From Eutypa lata (Eukaryota > Ascomycota > Sordariomycetes > Xylariales > Diatrypaceae): 64,000 nucleotides of DNA. The translations under genes and the position numbers were made by a program. Under the pieces are notes generated by a model, which was not told the DNA's origin, did not search any database, and worked only from the letters and a program-made list of their open reading frames with translations. The DNA is taken from the NCBI GenBank assembly GCA_022661535.1, contig JAKULF010000009.1:2480001-2544000 (forward strand), read 5' to 3'. Positions 1 to 10,332 of this stretch are shown piece by piece (within the stretch, counting starts at the first letter, position 1; every line of letters begins with the position of its first letter).

Positions 1-2697
1 ACAAGTATATGATTTAGAGCTCGAAGAGCATACATGTGTGCCTTTTAATAGTTAGAAAATCGCCATAAAGGGGACTAAACATGGGTGTACTTACTTCGGG
101 ATCTAAGACACCGGGATAGATGCCTCGGAGAATTCCCATTGACAATGGTGCGGTCCTATATTCATGGAGGGGGCTAATCCCTACATGGAAGTGCCCAATG
201 GGCAAGATATCTTTGACGTCTTCTGTGCAGTCGGAACCCCCGTGGAAAAGTTTAAATGCATCTTGATCGACACACAGGGATTTTTGCTCATCTTCACTAA
301 GAGCTCGGATAACTGAAGTAGCTAGCAGTGCAAGTTGATGGAGACAAATATCTTGCTGTGCGACCAATTTCCAATCATCATCTAAGACGAAGTCCTTGTG
401 AAGCCCAACGCCCCACCGCTTGCCGCCGACTTCATCAGACATAGGGTATACATCAGTGAAGCGATGGTAGAGCTTCCGCAAAACACAGAGGCAGTATGCC
501 AATAACTGTTGGTGGTCATTGAAGCCTCTTGCGCTTAGGTCCTTGGTTGCTTGAACCGTCGATTCATTGGTGCTTTTCATATACAGCTCAGTTTGTAAGG
601 TCTGCTCGTATATGACAGCGAGCTTGTCGTACACTTCTGCAAAGAGTGGTTCTGACTTCATAGGGCGCTTAGAAAATCTTGCTGCTACAATTTCCAGAGA
701 ACGTAAGGCGGCCTGGTTTATGGAAGATACGAAAGCAGACCAGTATTTCGGAGGTGCTTGCTTTGCCAACATCCAGAAGAAACCATCCAGAAAGGCGTGG
801 ATTAGTGACATATAATCCGGTAGTGTCAACGATGCCTTCAAATCCTCTGAGTGCGCAATATCACATAGAGTAACGGCAACCTGTTTGATCTCCAAAACAA
901 AATCATTCGAGTCTGATCGCGTCTCATAAAGTCTTTGTATTGACTCAATATACAAGAGTAGCAGTTGTTGAAAGCCTTGTGGATACTGAGGTATGGCTTT
1001 CTTCAAGGCTGAAGCTGCGGAACTGCGTAGTTCGTCATCAGGGACTCCTTGATCCATGTCGATGAAACTTGTGCCTTGCAATGGACACTCTATGGTGAGT
1101 TCCGAGAGCAATTGGAAGATTTCTGCACAGGTAGGATCTGTAATTAGTCTGTGAGGCCCAGCTCCATATGATACTTGGTCTACCAGCGCTGCCATCCCTT
1201 CCATGACCTTGTTCAATATCTCCACTCGCTCAGTAGTAGAATGATCTGATGACATTGTCCAAAGAGGTAAATACGTCTCAAAGTAGATATTGTCGCCAAA
1301 AAGATCATCTCTCAGCGGGTTCCCCGAGGATTTGGAAGCATCCTCATCGGCAACGAGATGTGATCGTACCAAAAGTATGGAATTCAACAGAGCCAAAAGG
1401 TCCCGTTGATGTGATGCCGACTTAGTTGATTTGATCGTATTCTGGACTTGGGTCAAAGCTGAGGCGACCATGGAGAATGACTTAGTGCTTGCTCCGAGAA
1501 TAGCAACAAGTAATCTGCCAGCCTGAGCAGCATATGCCGGGCTTTCCAAATCCTCTGCAAGGTCTCGCCACGCAGTATTGAAGAATAACCGCAAATCATC
1601 TTCGTCCAATCGTCTTGTTAGAGAAGTGATAACCTTCAATGTTGCCTCGATAGTTTCTTGTACCTCGCCATTTCGAACCTCATACTTGAGTGAACTCCAA
1701 ATCTGATCGACATACGGAACAACGCTTTGCTTCGAGTGGGCATACTGGCTGACACAGGCGTCGAGTGTTTGTAGTATATCCACCTTTACAGCGACTGTCA
1801 CTGCATCTCCTTGGTCAAGCTTGGCGACAAGATAGGGTATCGTATGGCTTGCAAGACGTTGATGTGCGGCGAAACACGATCTCACGGCGCGTTTGAGATC
1901 CTCTGGCGTTATTCCAGATGGTGTGGCAGAGGCTCGTATAGCGATGGGGAAATACGCAGAAAATCTCTTGAAAACCTCCGATGTGACATCATCTGAGGGA
2001 GAGAAATTCTGCAGGAAGACCTTCAATGTCTCAAACCACTTCATCAAATTGTTCGGATCCCTCTCGTTCCTGCAGAGATGCAGGAGCCCTGTCATGAACC
2101 CACATGTATTGCCATGCCGGTATTCCAGATCATTTGCGACAGACTGATCTTGGAGAAGCCCAAGGATTAACTCATAGATCTCCAATCGAGTAGTTGGGGC
2201 TTGCGACGTAAAATCATCCTCTAGCTTGCAGACGCCTTCGATGATATCGTATCCGGAAAGAGGCTTAGACGATTTCATATCGGTAAGTTGTCTCAATGCT
2301 TTCGCTGATGCAGCAATGCCAGCCTTGTGATCACTTGAGAACAACGAGCAGAAGAATTTCACGAGGAGTTGTATTTGATCTCCTCTCAGAGTATCCCTTT
2401 TTAGGACCGTAAGAGTGCTGGATAAGAACTCCAAGGCTAGAGGAAGGTATATTAGTTAAGTGATTCAGACATGAAATTTTCGAACATACCTTTAGCCCTT
2501 GAGATGAAATCATCATCTTTATCAGCCTGTGGCATCCAGTGGTTTATAGAAGACACCCATTCACCGACAATCACGCGCTTGTTAGTAGGAGCAGCTTCGA
2601 TGATAGATGCCGCCTTCTGCGCAGCTTCTCTTGCCTGCTCTGGATCGTCAGAGAGAACGTATCGAAGAGCAAGCTCTTCAAAACCGGTAGTTGCCAT
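1..2697 (-). CDS. MMS19: MMS19/Met18, Fe-S cluster targeting HEAT-repeat protein (3' end cut by window edge)
   Basis: MMS19 is the HEAT-repeat scaffold of the cytosolic iron-sulfur assembly targeting complex, which delivers Fe-S clusters to DNA polymerases, helicases such as XPD and other nuclear proteins. Exon 1 is 2697-2490 (ATG at 2697). A 53 bp intron (donor GTATGT at 2489, acceptor TAG at 2439-2437) joins it in frame to exon 2, 2436-95, giving the junction AKALEFLSSTL. The typical N-terminal block LLVKFFCSLFSSDHKAGIAA follows, then about 750 residues of helical repeats. A second 53 bp intron (GTAAGT at 94, acceptor at 43-42) leads into exon 3, which reads HMYALRALNHIL and leaves the window at base 1. 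Reading straight through instead reaches a false stop at 14-16, inside exon 3. About 875 residues are visible of an expected 1000 or more. The gene diverges from MTD1. Family assignment is from the N-terminal motif and overall architecture; confidence is high. Confidence 0.9.
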
Positions 2698-3668
2698 AAC
2701 TGATTCTTCTCTAGATGAAAGGGATAAAGTGAAGCTGTATGGTGATGGGCCGACCGGCTACACTGGATGATATTTCAGAGTTGCATCCAGCACAGTTGAA
2801 AATATCGGCGGGGTTGAAGGCCGACGCGGTTGAAGGCCGACGCAGTTGCAGGTCGGCACTGTCAGTTAAACTGAAGATCGACGCAGTTGAAGAAGTAGGG
2901 CCGATCCAGGGTTTCTTTGGGTAATTATGTTATATATACCATAATAAGAGGTAATGAACAATGTTGTTAATACCTCCGTTCAGTATCAAACGAAGATCAG
3001 ATTATCGTAAAAGTAAATATGATGTAGGTACTACTTTCCAGAGCAACCCCCACTACATGTAGTTAATTAGTGACGAAAGAAAACATCGACCGACAGGGGG
3101 AGGAGTAACCGCGGGGCATTTAATCGACGCTAAACCTAATTGCGTAAGAGGGGCAATCAATTTTTTCTCTGCAGGTACCTAGGTCGCAAGCAGGCGGCAG
3201 GTAGGTTTGCTGGCTGGACCCTACCTACCTATGTACCTAACACTGGCAAAGGTAGACGGGAGTTATTATGTATGTAGGAAAAGAACTTACTTAGGATGGG
3301 TATTGTAAGCGATAATGTTCCGGTCGACAATTTGGTCTACGTTCCGATAAGTTAATGTTGAGAGTGAATTTATTAATCACTCGTCATCTAGCATTTTCTC
3401 CTTTTAAATCTTTGTCTTACTCCTTCCAACGTTCTTTCCCCTTAAGCTCTTTAGTACATAAGAGACGACCTCTTTACTGTGTGCCTACTACTTCCAGATT
3501 TGTCAAATTCTATCGCTCTCTTCACTGCGGGGTGGTGGGGCAGGTATGTTTTTTTTTTGTATTTATGTAAAGCAAGATCTTGCTTGAATCTCTTGGACTA
3601 TATTTGTGATCAATGATGAAGGGTCTCTTTTACTTACTAACTGACCCTAGACTTCAAGACAGAGAACA
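2698..3668. other. Divergent intergenic region between MMS19 and MTD1
   Basis: This 0.97 kb gap separates two divergent ATGs and must hold both promoters. It contains a short 16-bp direct repeat cluster (2813-2893), several TACCTA/TAGGTA words (about 3175-3240) and a pyrimidine-rich stretch just upstream of MTD1 (3390-3470). No gene is seen. Confidence 0.6.
2813..2893. repeat. Degenerate 16-bp tandem direct repeat
   Basis: The unit GTTGAAGGCCGACGCG occurs at 2813-2828 and again, with one change, at 2829-2844. A diverged third copy is at 2845-2860, and a partial copy (GACGCAGTTGAAG) lies near 2880-2893. The repeat sits about 115 bp upstream of the MMS19 start, inside the divergent promoter. 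Confidence 0.6.
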
Positions 3669-4856
3669 ATGGCCCAAGAAATGCCCAAGACCTGCAAGGT
3701 CATTCTAGCAGACACTATTGCAAGAGGTCTCCTTGCTGAAGTAAAAGAGACCCTTGGGGCGATCCAACAAGATACGGAAGGTCAACCAACCCTGGTGGCT
3801 TTCTTAGCAAATGACGACCCTGCAGCTGTCAAATATGCAGAATGGTCCAAGAAGACATGTCAGGAGAAGTAAGTCACTGTTTGTAATCCCATGTTTAGAA
3901 CCCCTTTTTACAATGCCTACAATAATATATGCAAATGTTACTAGGCCCAAGTTTAGCAACAACTAATTTTTTCACTATAGTGGATTTGACTTTGATTTGC
4001 GCCAAGTGGACAAGGAAAAGCTAGAAGAGGAAATCATGGCCGCCAATGATGATAGCAAAGTCGATGGTATCATCGTATACTATCCCATCTTTCCCGGCAA
4101 TCCTGCACATGATAAATACATCCAGGAGACAGTCTCTCTGGCCAAGGATGTCGAAGGCCTCTGCCATAAGCACATCTACAACATGTACCACAACGTGAGA
4201 TTCTTGGACCCCCCTGAGAACCGGAAGAAGTCCATCCTCCCCTGCACCCCGCTGGCAGTGGTCAAGATCTTGGAATATCTCCAAATCTATAACTCCATCC
4301 TACCATACGGAAACCGGCTCTTCGGGAAAACCATCACCGTCATCAACCGTTCTGAAGTCAATGGCCGACCCCTGGCTGCGCTGCTCGCCAACGATGGGGC
4401 AACAGTCTACTCCGTAGATTTGACGGGGGTGCAGGTCTTCACACGCGGGCAAGGCATCCGCCAACCTCGACACCAGGTACAAGATAAGGAAGGCTGGGGC
4501 TTAGAACAGTGTGCCCCTATCAGCGACGTCATTATTGGTGGCGTGCCTTCCGAGAAATACAAGGTGCCGATAGAACTCGTCCGAGATGGAGCAGTTTGTA
4601 TCAACTTCTCTTCGTTTCGGAACTTTGACGGTCCAGCTGTCAAGGAGAAGGCATCGATCTATGTGCCTTCAGTCGGCAAAGTAACCATTTCAGTCCTCCT
4701 CCGCAACTTAGTGGTAAGTATGACAACCAACCAAAACAGAAGTAATATCTAATCATAGTACAGCGACTCATCGCCAACCGACCCTCTACGAAACCAGATG
4801 GGTCGACGGATGAGGGTAAAACGAAGGCTAAGAGCGAAGCCTTTGTGGATGGCTAA
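3669..4856 (+). CDS. MTD1: NAD-dependent methylenetetrahydrofolate dehydrogenase
   Basis: The product should oxidise 5,10-methylene-THF to 5,10-methenyl-THF in the cytosol, using NAD, as part of one-carbon metabolism. Three exons are supported: 3669-3868, 3981-4713 and 4764-4856 (341 aa, close to the roughly 320 aa of yeast Mtd1). The introns are 112 and 50 bp with GTAAGT donors. Exon 3 starts after TACAG and gives the junction RNLVRLIANR, ending at TAA 4854-4856. Visible family features are the substrate-region block DGIIVYYPIFPG, the segment LPCTPLAVVKILEYL, and the Rossmann-type block TVINRSEVNGRPLAALLAND followed by GATVYSVD. The C-terminal K/E-rich tail is typical of the fungal enzyme. 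The gene diverges from MMS19 and converges on the coiled-coil gene. Confidence is high. Confidence 0.93.
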
Positions 4857-5228
4857 ATAGACTTAAATGATACCCGGCCATCTTTTATGTATATTTATGT
4901 GGTGCTCGTCGTATGATTCTCTGTGAAGCACATGGCAATGTCTTGCCTCAAGTAGGTACCTATCCCGTATGTTGGTCCAAATTGGGTCAGGCACTCGATC
5001 TATGGTGTAGGTACATACCCATTTATGCTATGGAGAAATCCCCAAAAGGTTCATATTATTTTCCATAGCTACTAGTTTCTCTAATGAATAAGTAGGAACT
5101 CATGTGAGTTTAACTAGTGACATGATGAATCCTCCAGTATATGCGATATGCAATTCCCCTTCCAGACTGATATCGACCCTTCAGATAGCATCAAGGTAGT
5201 ATGGCTACCGGTTACGGCAATAGCTTGC
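4857..5228. other. Convergent 3' region
   Basis: This 0.37 kb gap lies between two convergent stop codons (MTD1 and the small coiled-coil gene). It is A+T-rich with TAGGTA-type words near 4951-4962 and presumably holds both 3' UTRs. No coding signal is seen. Confidence 0.6.
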
Positions 5229-5693
5229 CTACTCAGTTGAATTTTGGTGACGCAGCTTTTCAATCTCCTCTAAGTCTGCTTCCAAAATTCCCTGCATAGT
5301 TTCGACGTAACCTATCAGCTTTTGCACCTCATCGTCCATTTCTTTGTGTACTGCATTCCACATCTGGCCCCTTTGCTGACACGTACCAAGGGCATGGATA
5401 GCTCCGAGTAGACTCTCAATACGCTTGGAAATTTCCGAGAGAATATCGCGGTCAATAGCAATGTCGTCTGACGTGTCTGAGGAGATACCAGTCATATTTG
5501 CTGTATTCTCGGAATTCTCCTCTGAAGCATCCTTTTCTCCTTCTTTATCAGACAGATGGACGTTGCGCAACTTGTCCACGAGATCAGAGCCATTGTGTTT
5601 GGTTTCGTTATTGGACGATAAACTGGGCTGGCCTGTCCAAAACTTGGACGGATGCGTAGGGTGCCTTGAGGCCTTGTTCTGCTCGTTGTCCAT
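5229..5693 (-). CDS. Small acidic protein with C-terminal coiled coil, function unknown
   Basis: This is a single-exon frame of 154 aa from ATG 5693 to TGA 5231-5229. The N-terminal ~80 residues are polar and disordered in appearance (many S, N, D, E). The C-terminal ~70 residues (from about DIAIDRDILSEISKRIESLL) show heptad-like spacing of hydrophobic residues, consistent with a coiled-coil helix pair; CQQRGQMWNAVHKEMDDEV lies between the two helical stretches. I do not recognise the family; the size and layout resemble small subunits of coiled-coil assemblies, but that is only analogy. Support for a real gene comes from a TATA-like ATATATAAAG about 80 bp upstream and a good frame length for its position. 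An intron-containing alternative cannot be excluded. Confidence 0.6.
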   Translation of the reverse strand: MDNEQNKASRHPTHPSKFWTGQPSLSSNNETKHNGSDLVDKLRNVHLSDKEGEKDASEENSENTANMTGISSDTSDDIAIDRDILSEISKRIESLLGAIHALGTCQQRGQMWNAVHKEMDDEVQKLIGYVETMQGILEADLEEIEKLRHQNSTE

Positions 5694-7819
5694 GATGAAT
5701 TGGGTGATGTGAATACACTACTTGGCAATGGTATATGAACTTCTGATATCAAGAGCTAGAGCTAGAGCTGCTTTATATATGTAAGAACTCAGTCATACTC
5801 AGGAGCCTAGATTATATTATGCCTGGGATTTGTACAGTGCCTTAGATGTAGTCATAACTACCAACTAGCTACTGTGAATTAGCTAAGACCATGTTCTTTC
5901 CTAGTGTTTTATCGCGCTTTCACCACTACCATAATCGTCATCATAGTAGTCTTAATAGACAACACATCATTTACCCCTACGATAATAATAAACAGATTAG
6001 ACGTGAGAAGTTGGAAGGAATCTTAATAAATAACTGACAGTTGTGTGTGTCAAATCGTAGTTATTTTGTACGCAGTGACTCCATACAGCAGGTTAAGGTA
6101 TTTCAGACACTTGATCCAAGATCTGCTCGCCTGTCTGTCTATCTCATAGAATAAATTACCCCCACTTTGATTAGAACCAGGTAGTCACTGGGCGTAATAG
6201 TTGACACCTTCGTCTAATTACTCACAAGCTGAGCATTCCACAAGTTTCGGATCACTCCTGATGCCGCCTTAACAGTCGGTACCAGCTGCAGACATAGCTC
6301 AGTCAGTGAGCAGCACTCTGACTAGAAATTTCTCTGAGAGGGGACTAGGAGCTATTTGCAAATCTTTTGGTCATTTGACTTGATTTGGTTCCCAATGGCG
6401 TTGACCCAGTGAAGAAAATGAATGGAAGCGTAACTAGTTGCCTACCACTCGAGAATACAGAAAATTGTGTATTGAGTGAAAATATGCCATACTCATTGGC
6501 ATTTGTTTATTAATCAAGTCTAATAATAATCTATCCTTCTCTTGATTAGTTAAATTATTATTTTCTAAAATGTGATAAGCTTCTCTAAATTTATAATAAG
6601 AGTAATATTTACTTTGAATGAGAGACGTAGAATCTACAAGTTAAAATGTTTCATTATAATGTCCTAGTCATGGAGTTGAGTATAATACAGTCACCTCAAA
6701 GTAGATGAGACGAAATATCGTAGTCTAACACAGCCTGTAAAGAGAAAGACAATTAATTAACACATTAATACATGGTACAGAGAGTGGATTCGTTTGTTGT
6801 AACATGGACGCCTTCCTATTTGAACACCCATCTTCTTCCATGTACTTCGTTCAGGGTCCTTGACGACCCTATGGTAACTTGACCTCTTATTGTCCCCTAT
6901 CTACGCACTTAATTCAAGCCTGGACCCTCCTCAGCACATATAACCAGTGCCACCACCCTAATCGCCAGCGAGTTCAGACTTCCAGGGCAAATGAATTCTA
7001 GAAAGCTTCGAGACAACTGAAGACCAGACCGCGTTCTCAGCTTTTATGTTTACTATGGAAGGCACTTATGATCAAGATCTTACTTTAACATATGATTCTA
7101 GAAGAAAAGTTTCAGTACACCGCTTTTTGAATAAGATTCCAATACTTGATGCGAAACAACACTGCAAAACGTTTGTAACTGATCACATCTCCAACAGGTG
7201 TTGACAGCTGGAAGAGACCAGCTTCTTCAGGGTAGCCCTTAATCTATTCAACGGCCGCTATTACGGGGTGATAATTAGTCTAGGTTACGGGATTTGATGG
7301 CTGTCTTCACATGGTGCTGCTTAAGATGGGAAGAGAACGAAGAACCTACTATCTTAACCAAAACGTTCTGGGTTGCGGCTCCTTCGTAAACGGAAAGTCT
7401 CAGAGTCTAGGTCCGAATCTCGGAATAGAGCTAGAAAAGTAGCGACTACATCTAAACACCCGTCTTCAACTTGCCGCTAGAGCTAAATCGGTCCATACGT
7501 AGCGGATTAAATTGAAGTGAGACCTAGATACTGGCTTGACTGGATTCTGGGGAGGGGAAGTTAGTGTTCCCTCATCGTCTCCTCATTCGTTGTTGCATGT
7601 ATTAACTGATGTCTTCAGTGGATCCTAGCTTTAAGTTCTGAACACTTAGCTCTAATTCTTATCCAGAGTATTAAATCGAAATCCTCTAGGCAAGTAACTA
7701 CGTATTGACGAAGATATTTACTGTAGAGGTGTTTCTCTTTAAACGGTATCGTATAGTAAAGGCGGCAGTGTTGTATCAATTCGCTTAAATTAACCTTAGG
7801 AGAGCTAGAGGTAGTTACC
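5694..7819. other. Gene-free, moderately A+T-rich region left of the transposon
   Basis: No convincing gene is found. The stretch 6480-6660 is A+T-rich and contains a short inverted repeat (ATTAATCAAG near 6510 against CTTGATTAGT near 6543). One frame is open from 6995 to 7204 on the + strand (about 69 codons, including FSAFMFTMEGTYDQDLTLTY) but has no similarity I can name and is flanked by stops; it may be a gene relic. A tRNA D-arm-like word near 6295-6312 has no supporting tRNA structure. Confidence 0.5.
5771..5780 (-). promoter_or_regulatory. TATA-like element of the 5229-5693 gene
   Basis: On the minus strand this reads ATATATAAAG, about 80 bp upstream of the ATG at 5693, a plausible position for a TATA box in a gene with a short 5' leader. 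Confidence 0.4.
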
Positions 7820-7821
7820 TA

Positions 7822-7922
7822 GTCCCTCCGACCCACTTCATAAATCCACCTACTTCTTGAATTGGATTTTGATTCTACATTACCCCTCTTTATTATTAAC
7901 AATATGCAATAACTTTACGAAT
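7822..7922 (+). repeat. Left terminal inverted repeat
   Basis: About 101 bp, pairing with 9559-9659 on the opposite strand. Shared core words include TCCCTCCGACCC, AATTGGATTTTGAT and AATATGCAATAACTTTACGA. Confidence 0.85.
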
Positions 7923-9558
7923 CCTTTAGTTTTAAAGTTACGAATTATAATAAAACTTAATAAAGAGATTATAATAATAATTATTATTTTTAACGTTTAT
8001 AATAATATATTATAAAAAAATGTTATAATTAAATAAAATATAACGTTAAATACTTTATTTATTAAGCTTTATAAAGTTTATTTTTATTAAAAAGTTTATT
8101 AATATTAATAAAAATTATTTTTTATATAAAAAAAAAACTTAATAAAATAAATTTTTAAAAAAAAAAATTTAAAATAATTATTTTATTAATATAAAATTCG
8201 TTAAATAACGAAATTTATTTATTAAATTAATAACGATATTAATTTTATTAATATTAATTAAATAAACGGTTTTATTTATCGTTATTTAAAATTAAAAATA
8301 AAATTATAAGTTTTTTTTAAAGCTTTATAAGCGTTTTTAACTTTATTTATTTAAATTTAAAAGTTTTAACGTTATTTAAAACGCATTTATTACGAAAAAA
8401 AAATATTAATATATAATATTATTAATATAAATAAAATAAATATACGAAAAAAAAAATTAAAAAAAAAATTATTAATATCGTTTTAATAAAGCGAAAACTT
8501 TAAAAAATCTTTAAAGTTATTAAATAAATTATTATTATCGAAATAATAATTATTAATAATTAATACTTTACTTTTATTATTATTTTTAAAAACGAAAATT
8601 TTTAAAATTAATAATTATTATTATTATTTTTTTTATAAAAATTTAACGTAATAAATTTTAAATAATTAAATATTAAAATAACTTTAAAATAATTAAAATA
8701 AATTTATTTATTTAAAATTAAACTTTTTAAATTTAAATAATAAAAATTATTAATTTTTAATTAATATATTATTTATATTATAATAAAATTTATATATAAA
8801 TATATAATTTATAATATATAATATTTATATATATCTTTTTATTTATTTTATATAATATAATTATTTAATTTTAATATTTTTTTTATTTTAAAAAAATATT
8901 ATTATTAAATAATAATAAAATTTAACTTTTATATAACGTTAAAATTATATAATAAATAAAGATTTATTAAAATATATAAATAAATATTAAAAAAAGCATT
9001 TAACGATAAAAATATTTATATTAATTTTAAAATTTTTAAAATAAAACTTTTTAACTTTAATTAATTTTTTAAAAATTTAAAAATAATTAATAAGTTTTAT
9101 AATATTAAATTTAAAAAGTTAATTTTTTTATATAACTTTTTAAATATTATATTAATTATTTTATAAAAAAGTTTAAATATAAAAAATTAATTTTTAAAGT
9201 TTTAAAAAACGAAAGCATTTATTTATAAAAATTTACGTTTATTATTTAATAAAATAAAAAAAACTTTTAATTAAAAATTATTTAAAATAATTAATTTATA
9301 AAATTAAAATTAAAATTTTAAATAATAATTAAAAGCTTTTAAGCTTTAAAGTTACGTAATTATATAAAGTAATTTAAATAATACGTTTTTTAATGTTATA
9401 TAAATTTATAAAGCTTAAGTAATTATATATAAAGTTATTTATAATTACGAAGTTAAATATTATAAAAAATTAAAAAAAATTATAATTAAATTATATAATA
9501 ATATTATAAAGTTATATTTAAACGAATAATAAATATAATAATTTTAATAATTTAAAAA

Positions 9559-9659
9559 ATTCGTAAAGTTATTGCATATTATTAATAATGAAGAGGGGTG
9601 GTGTGGGATCAAAATCCAATTTAGGAAGTGGGTGGATTCATGAAGTGGGTCGGAGGGAT
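9559..9659 (-). repeat. Right terminal inverted repeat
   Basis: This is the inverted partner of 7822-7922. It keeps more C/G at several sites (for example CCACACCACCCC against the left CTACATTACCCC), so the two ends have been mutated at different positions. Confidence 0.85.
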
Positions 9660-9661
9660 TA

Positions 9662-10332
9662 AAGTAGACCCCCTTTAACTACCTACCTGGTAGATCAGCT
9701 CCCCACTATCACTTTAGTGGCCGAACGTATGTAATAGCGCCAAGTCAATCCTTCCTTATTCCTCATTGCAGATGTTCGTTGTCGATGACTCAAGACATCA
9801 TAATGGGAATTGTAAGATGAATTTAGGCAACATAGTCGAGGGAAACAGCTTTCCATCAATAGCGCATGCCGACAGAGAAGATAAGAGGGCAACATTGAGA
9901 ATCACGAGACTTGGCGTAAAGTTCGCGACGCCAAATGACACCTGGTTTTTAGGCACGGCAGGCACCGGTCGCGCTCATGTTTGAGTAACACTCCACAACG
10001 TTCAGTCTAAACGGAAACCGCGGCCGCCCAAGACAGTTCAGCTGAAAATAAGCGATCTTAGTACATAGGTTAGGTAGCTAATGCTCGTCGCCGCCTACAG
10101 GTTCCAAGTTGTACGATACCAATAATGTAGGAAAGTTATGAGATATAAATCGAATGCCATTTTCCAATGTTCTGAGCTTTTGATTCCCCTTTGTAGTGGC
10201 CTTTAACATTTCACTCTCTTTCATTCGTCAACTGTAATTGATAACTACCGTCTATTCTTGTCTCTTTCTATTGTCTATAAGATCAAAACCTGCAAGGAAT
10301 TATTCTTCAACACCAAATCACAAGCAGCCGTC
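9662..10332. other. Promoter-side gap between transposon relic and ankyrin gene
   Basis: Composition returns to normal immediately outside the TIR. No gene is seen; short open stretches near 9766-9984 have no recognisable content. The last ~150 bp before the ATG at 10333 are pyrimidine-rich and probably hold the 5' leader of the ankyrin gene. Confidence 0.5.

Larger units (their letters stand above)
7822..9659. mobile_element. RIP-destroyed DNA transposon with long TIRs and TA target duplication (Tc1/mariner-pogo type size)
   Basis: An 1838 bp block is bounded by ~101 bp terminal inverted repeats (7822-7922 and 9559-9659) and flanked by TA on both sides (7820-7821 and 9660-9661). The left end begins GTCCCTCCGACCCACTTCAT and the right end, reverse complemented, begins ATCCCTCCGACCCACTTCAT. 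Every difference between the two repeats (about 12) is a C/T or G/A transition. The interior, about 7925-9555, is almost pure A+T with only scattered C or G, mostly in ACG, CGT, AGC or ACTT contexts, and no open frame survives. TA duplication, long TIRs and a length near 1.8-1.9 kb are known traits of fungal Tc1/mariner (Fot1/pogo-like) elements; the transition-only decay is the signature of repeat-induced point mutation. The family label is inference because no transposase can be read. Confidence 0.8.

Noticed and set aside
6290..6360. tRNA-like segment (AGCTCAGT D-arm word with pairing GCTC/GAGC)
   Set aside because: No anticodon stem, T-arm or B-box at the right spacing; likely coincidence.
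7925..9555. Possible centromere-like or mitochondrial-derived A+T-rich DNA
   Set aside because: Perfectly placed inverted repeats with TA flanks and transition-only differences point to a RIP-mutated transposon instead.
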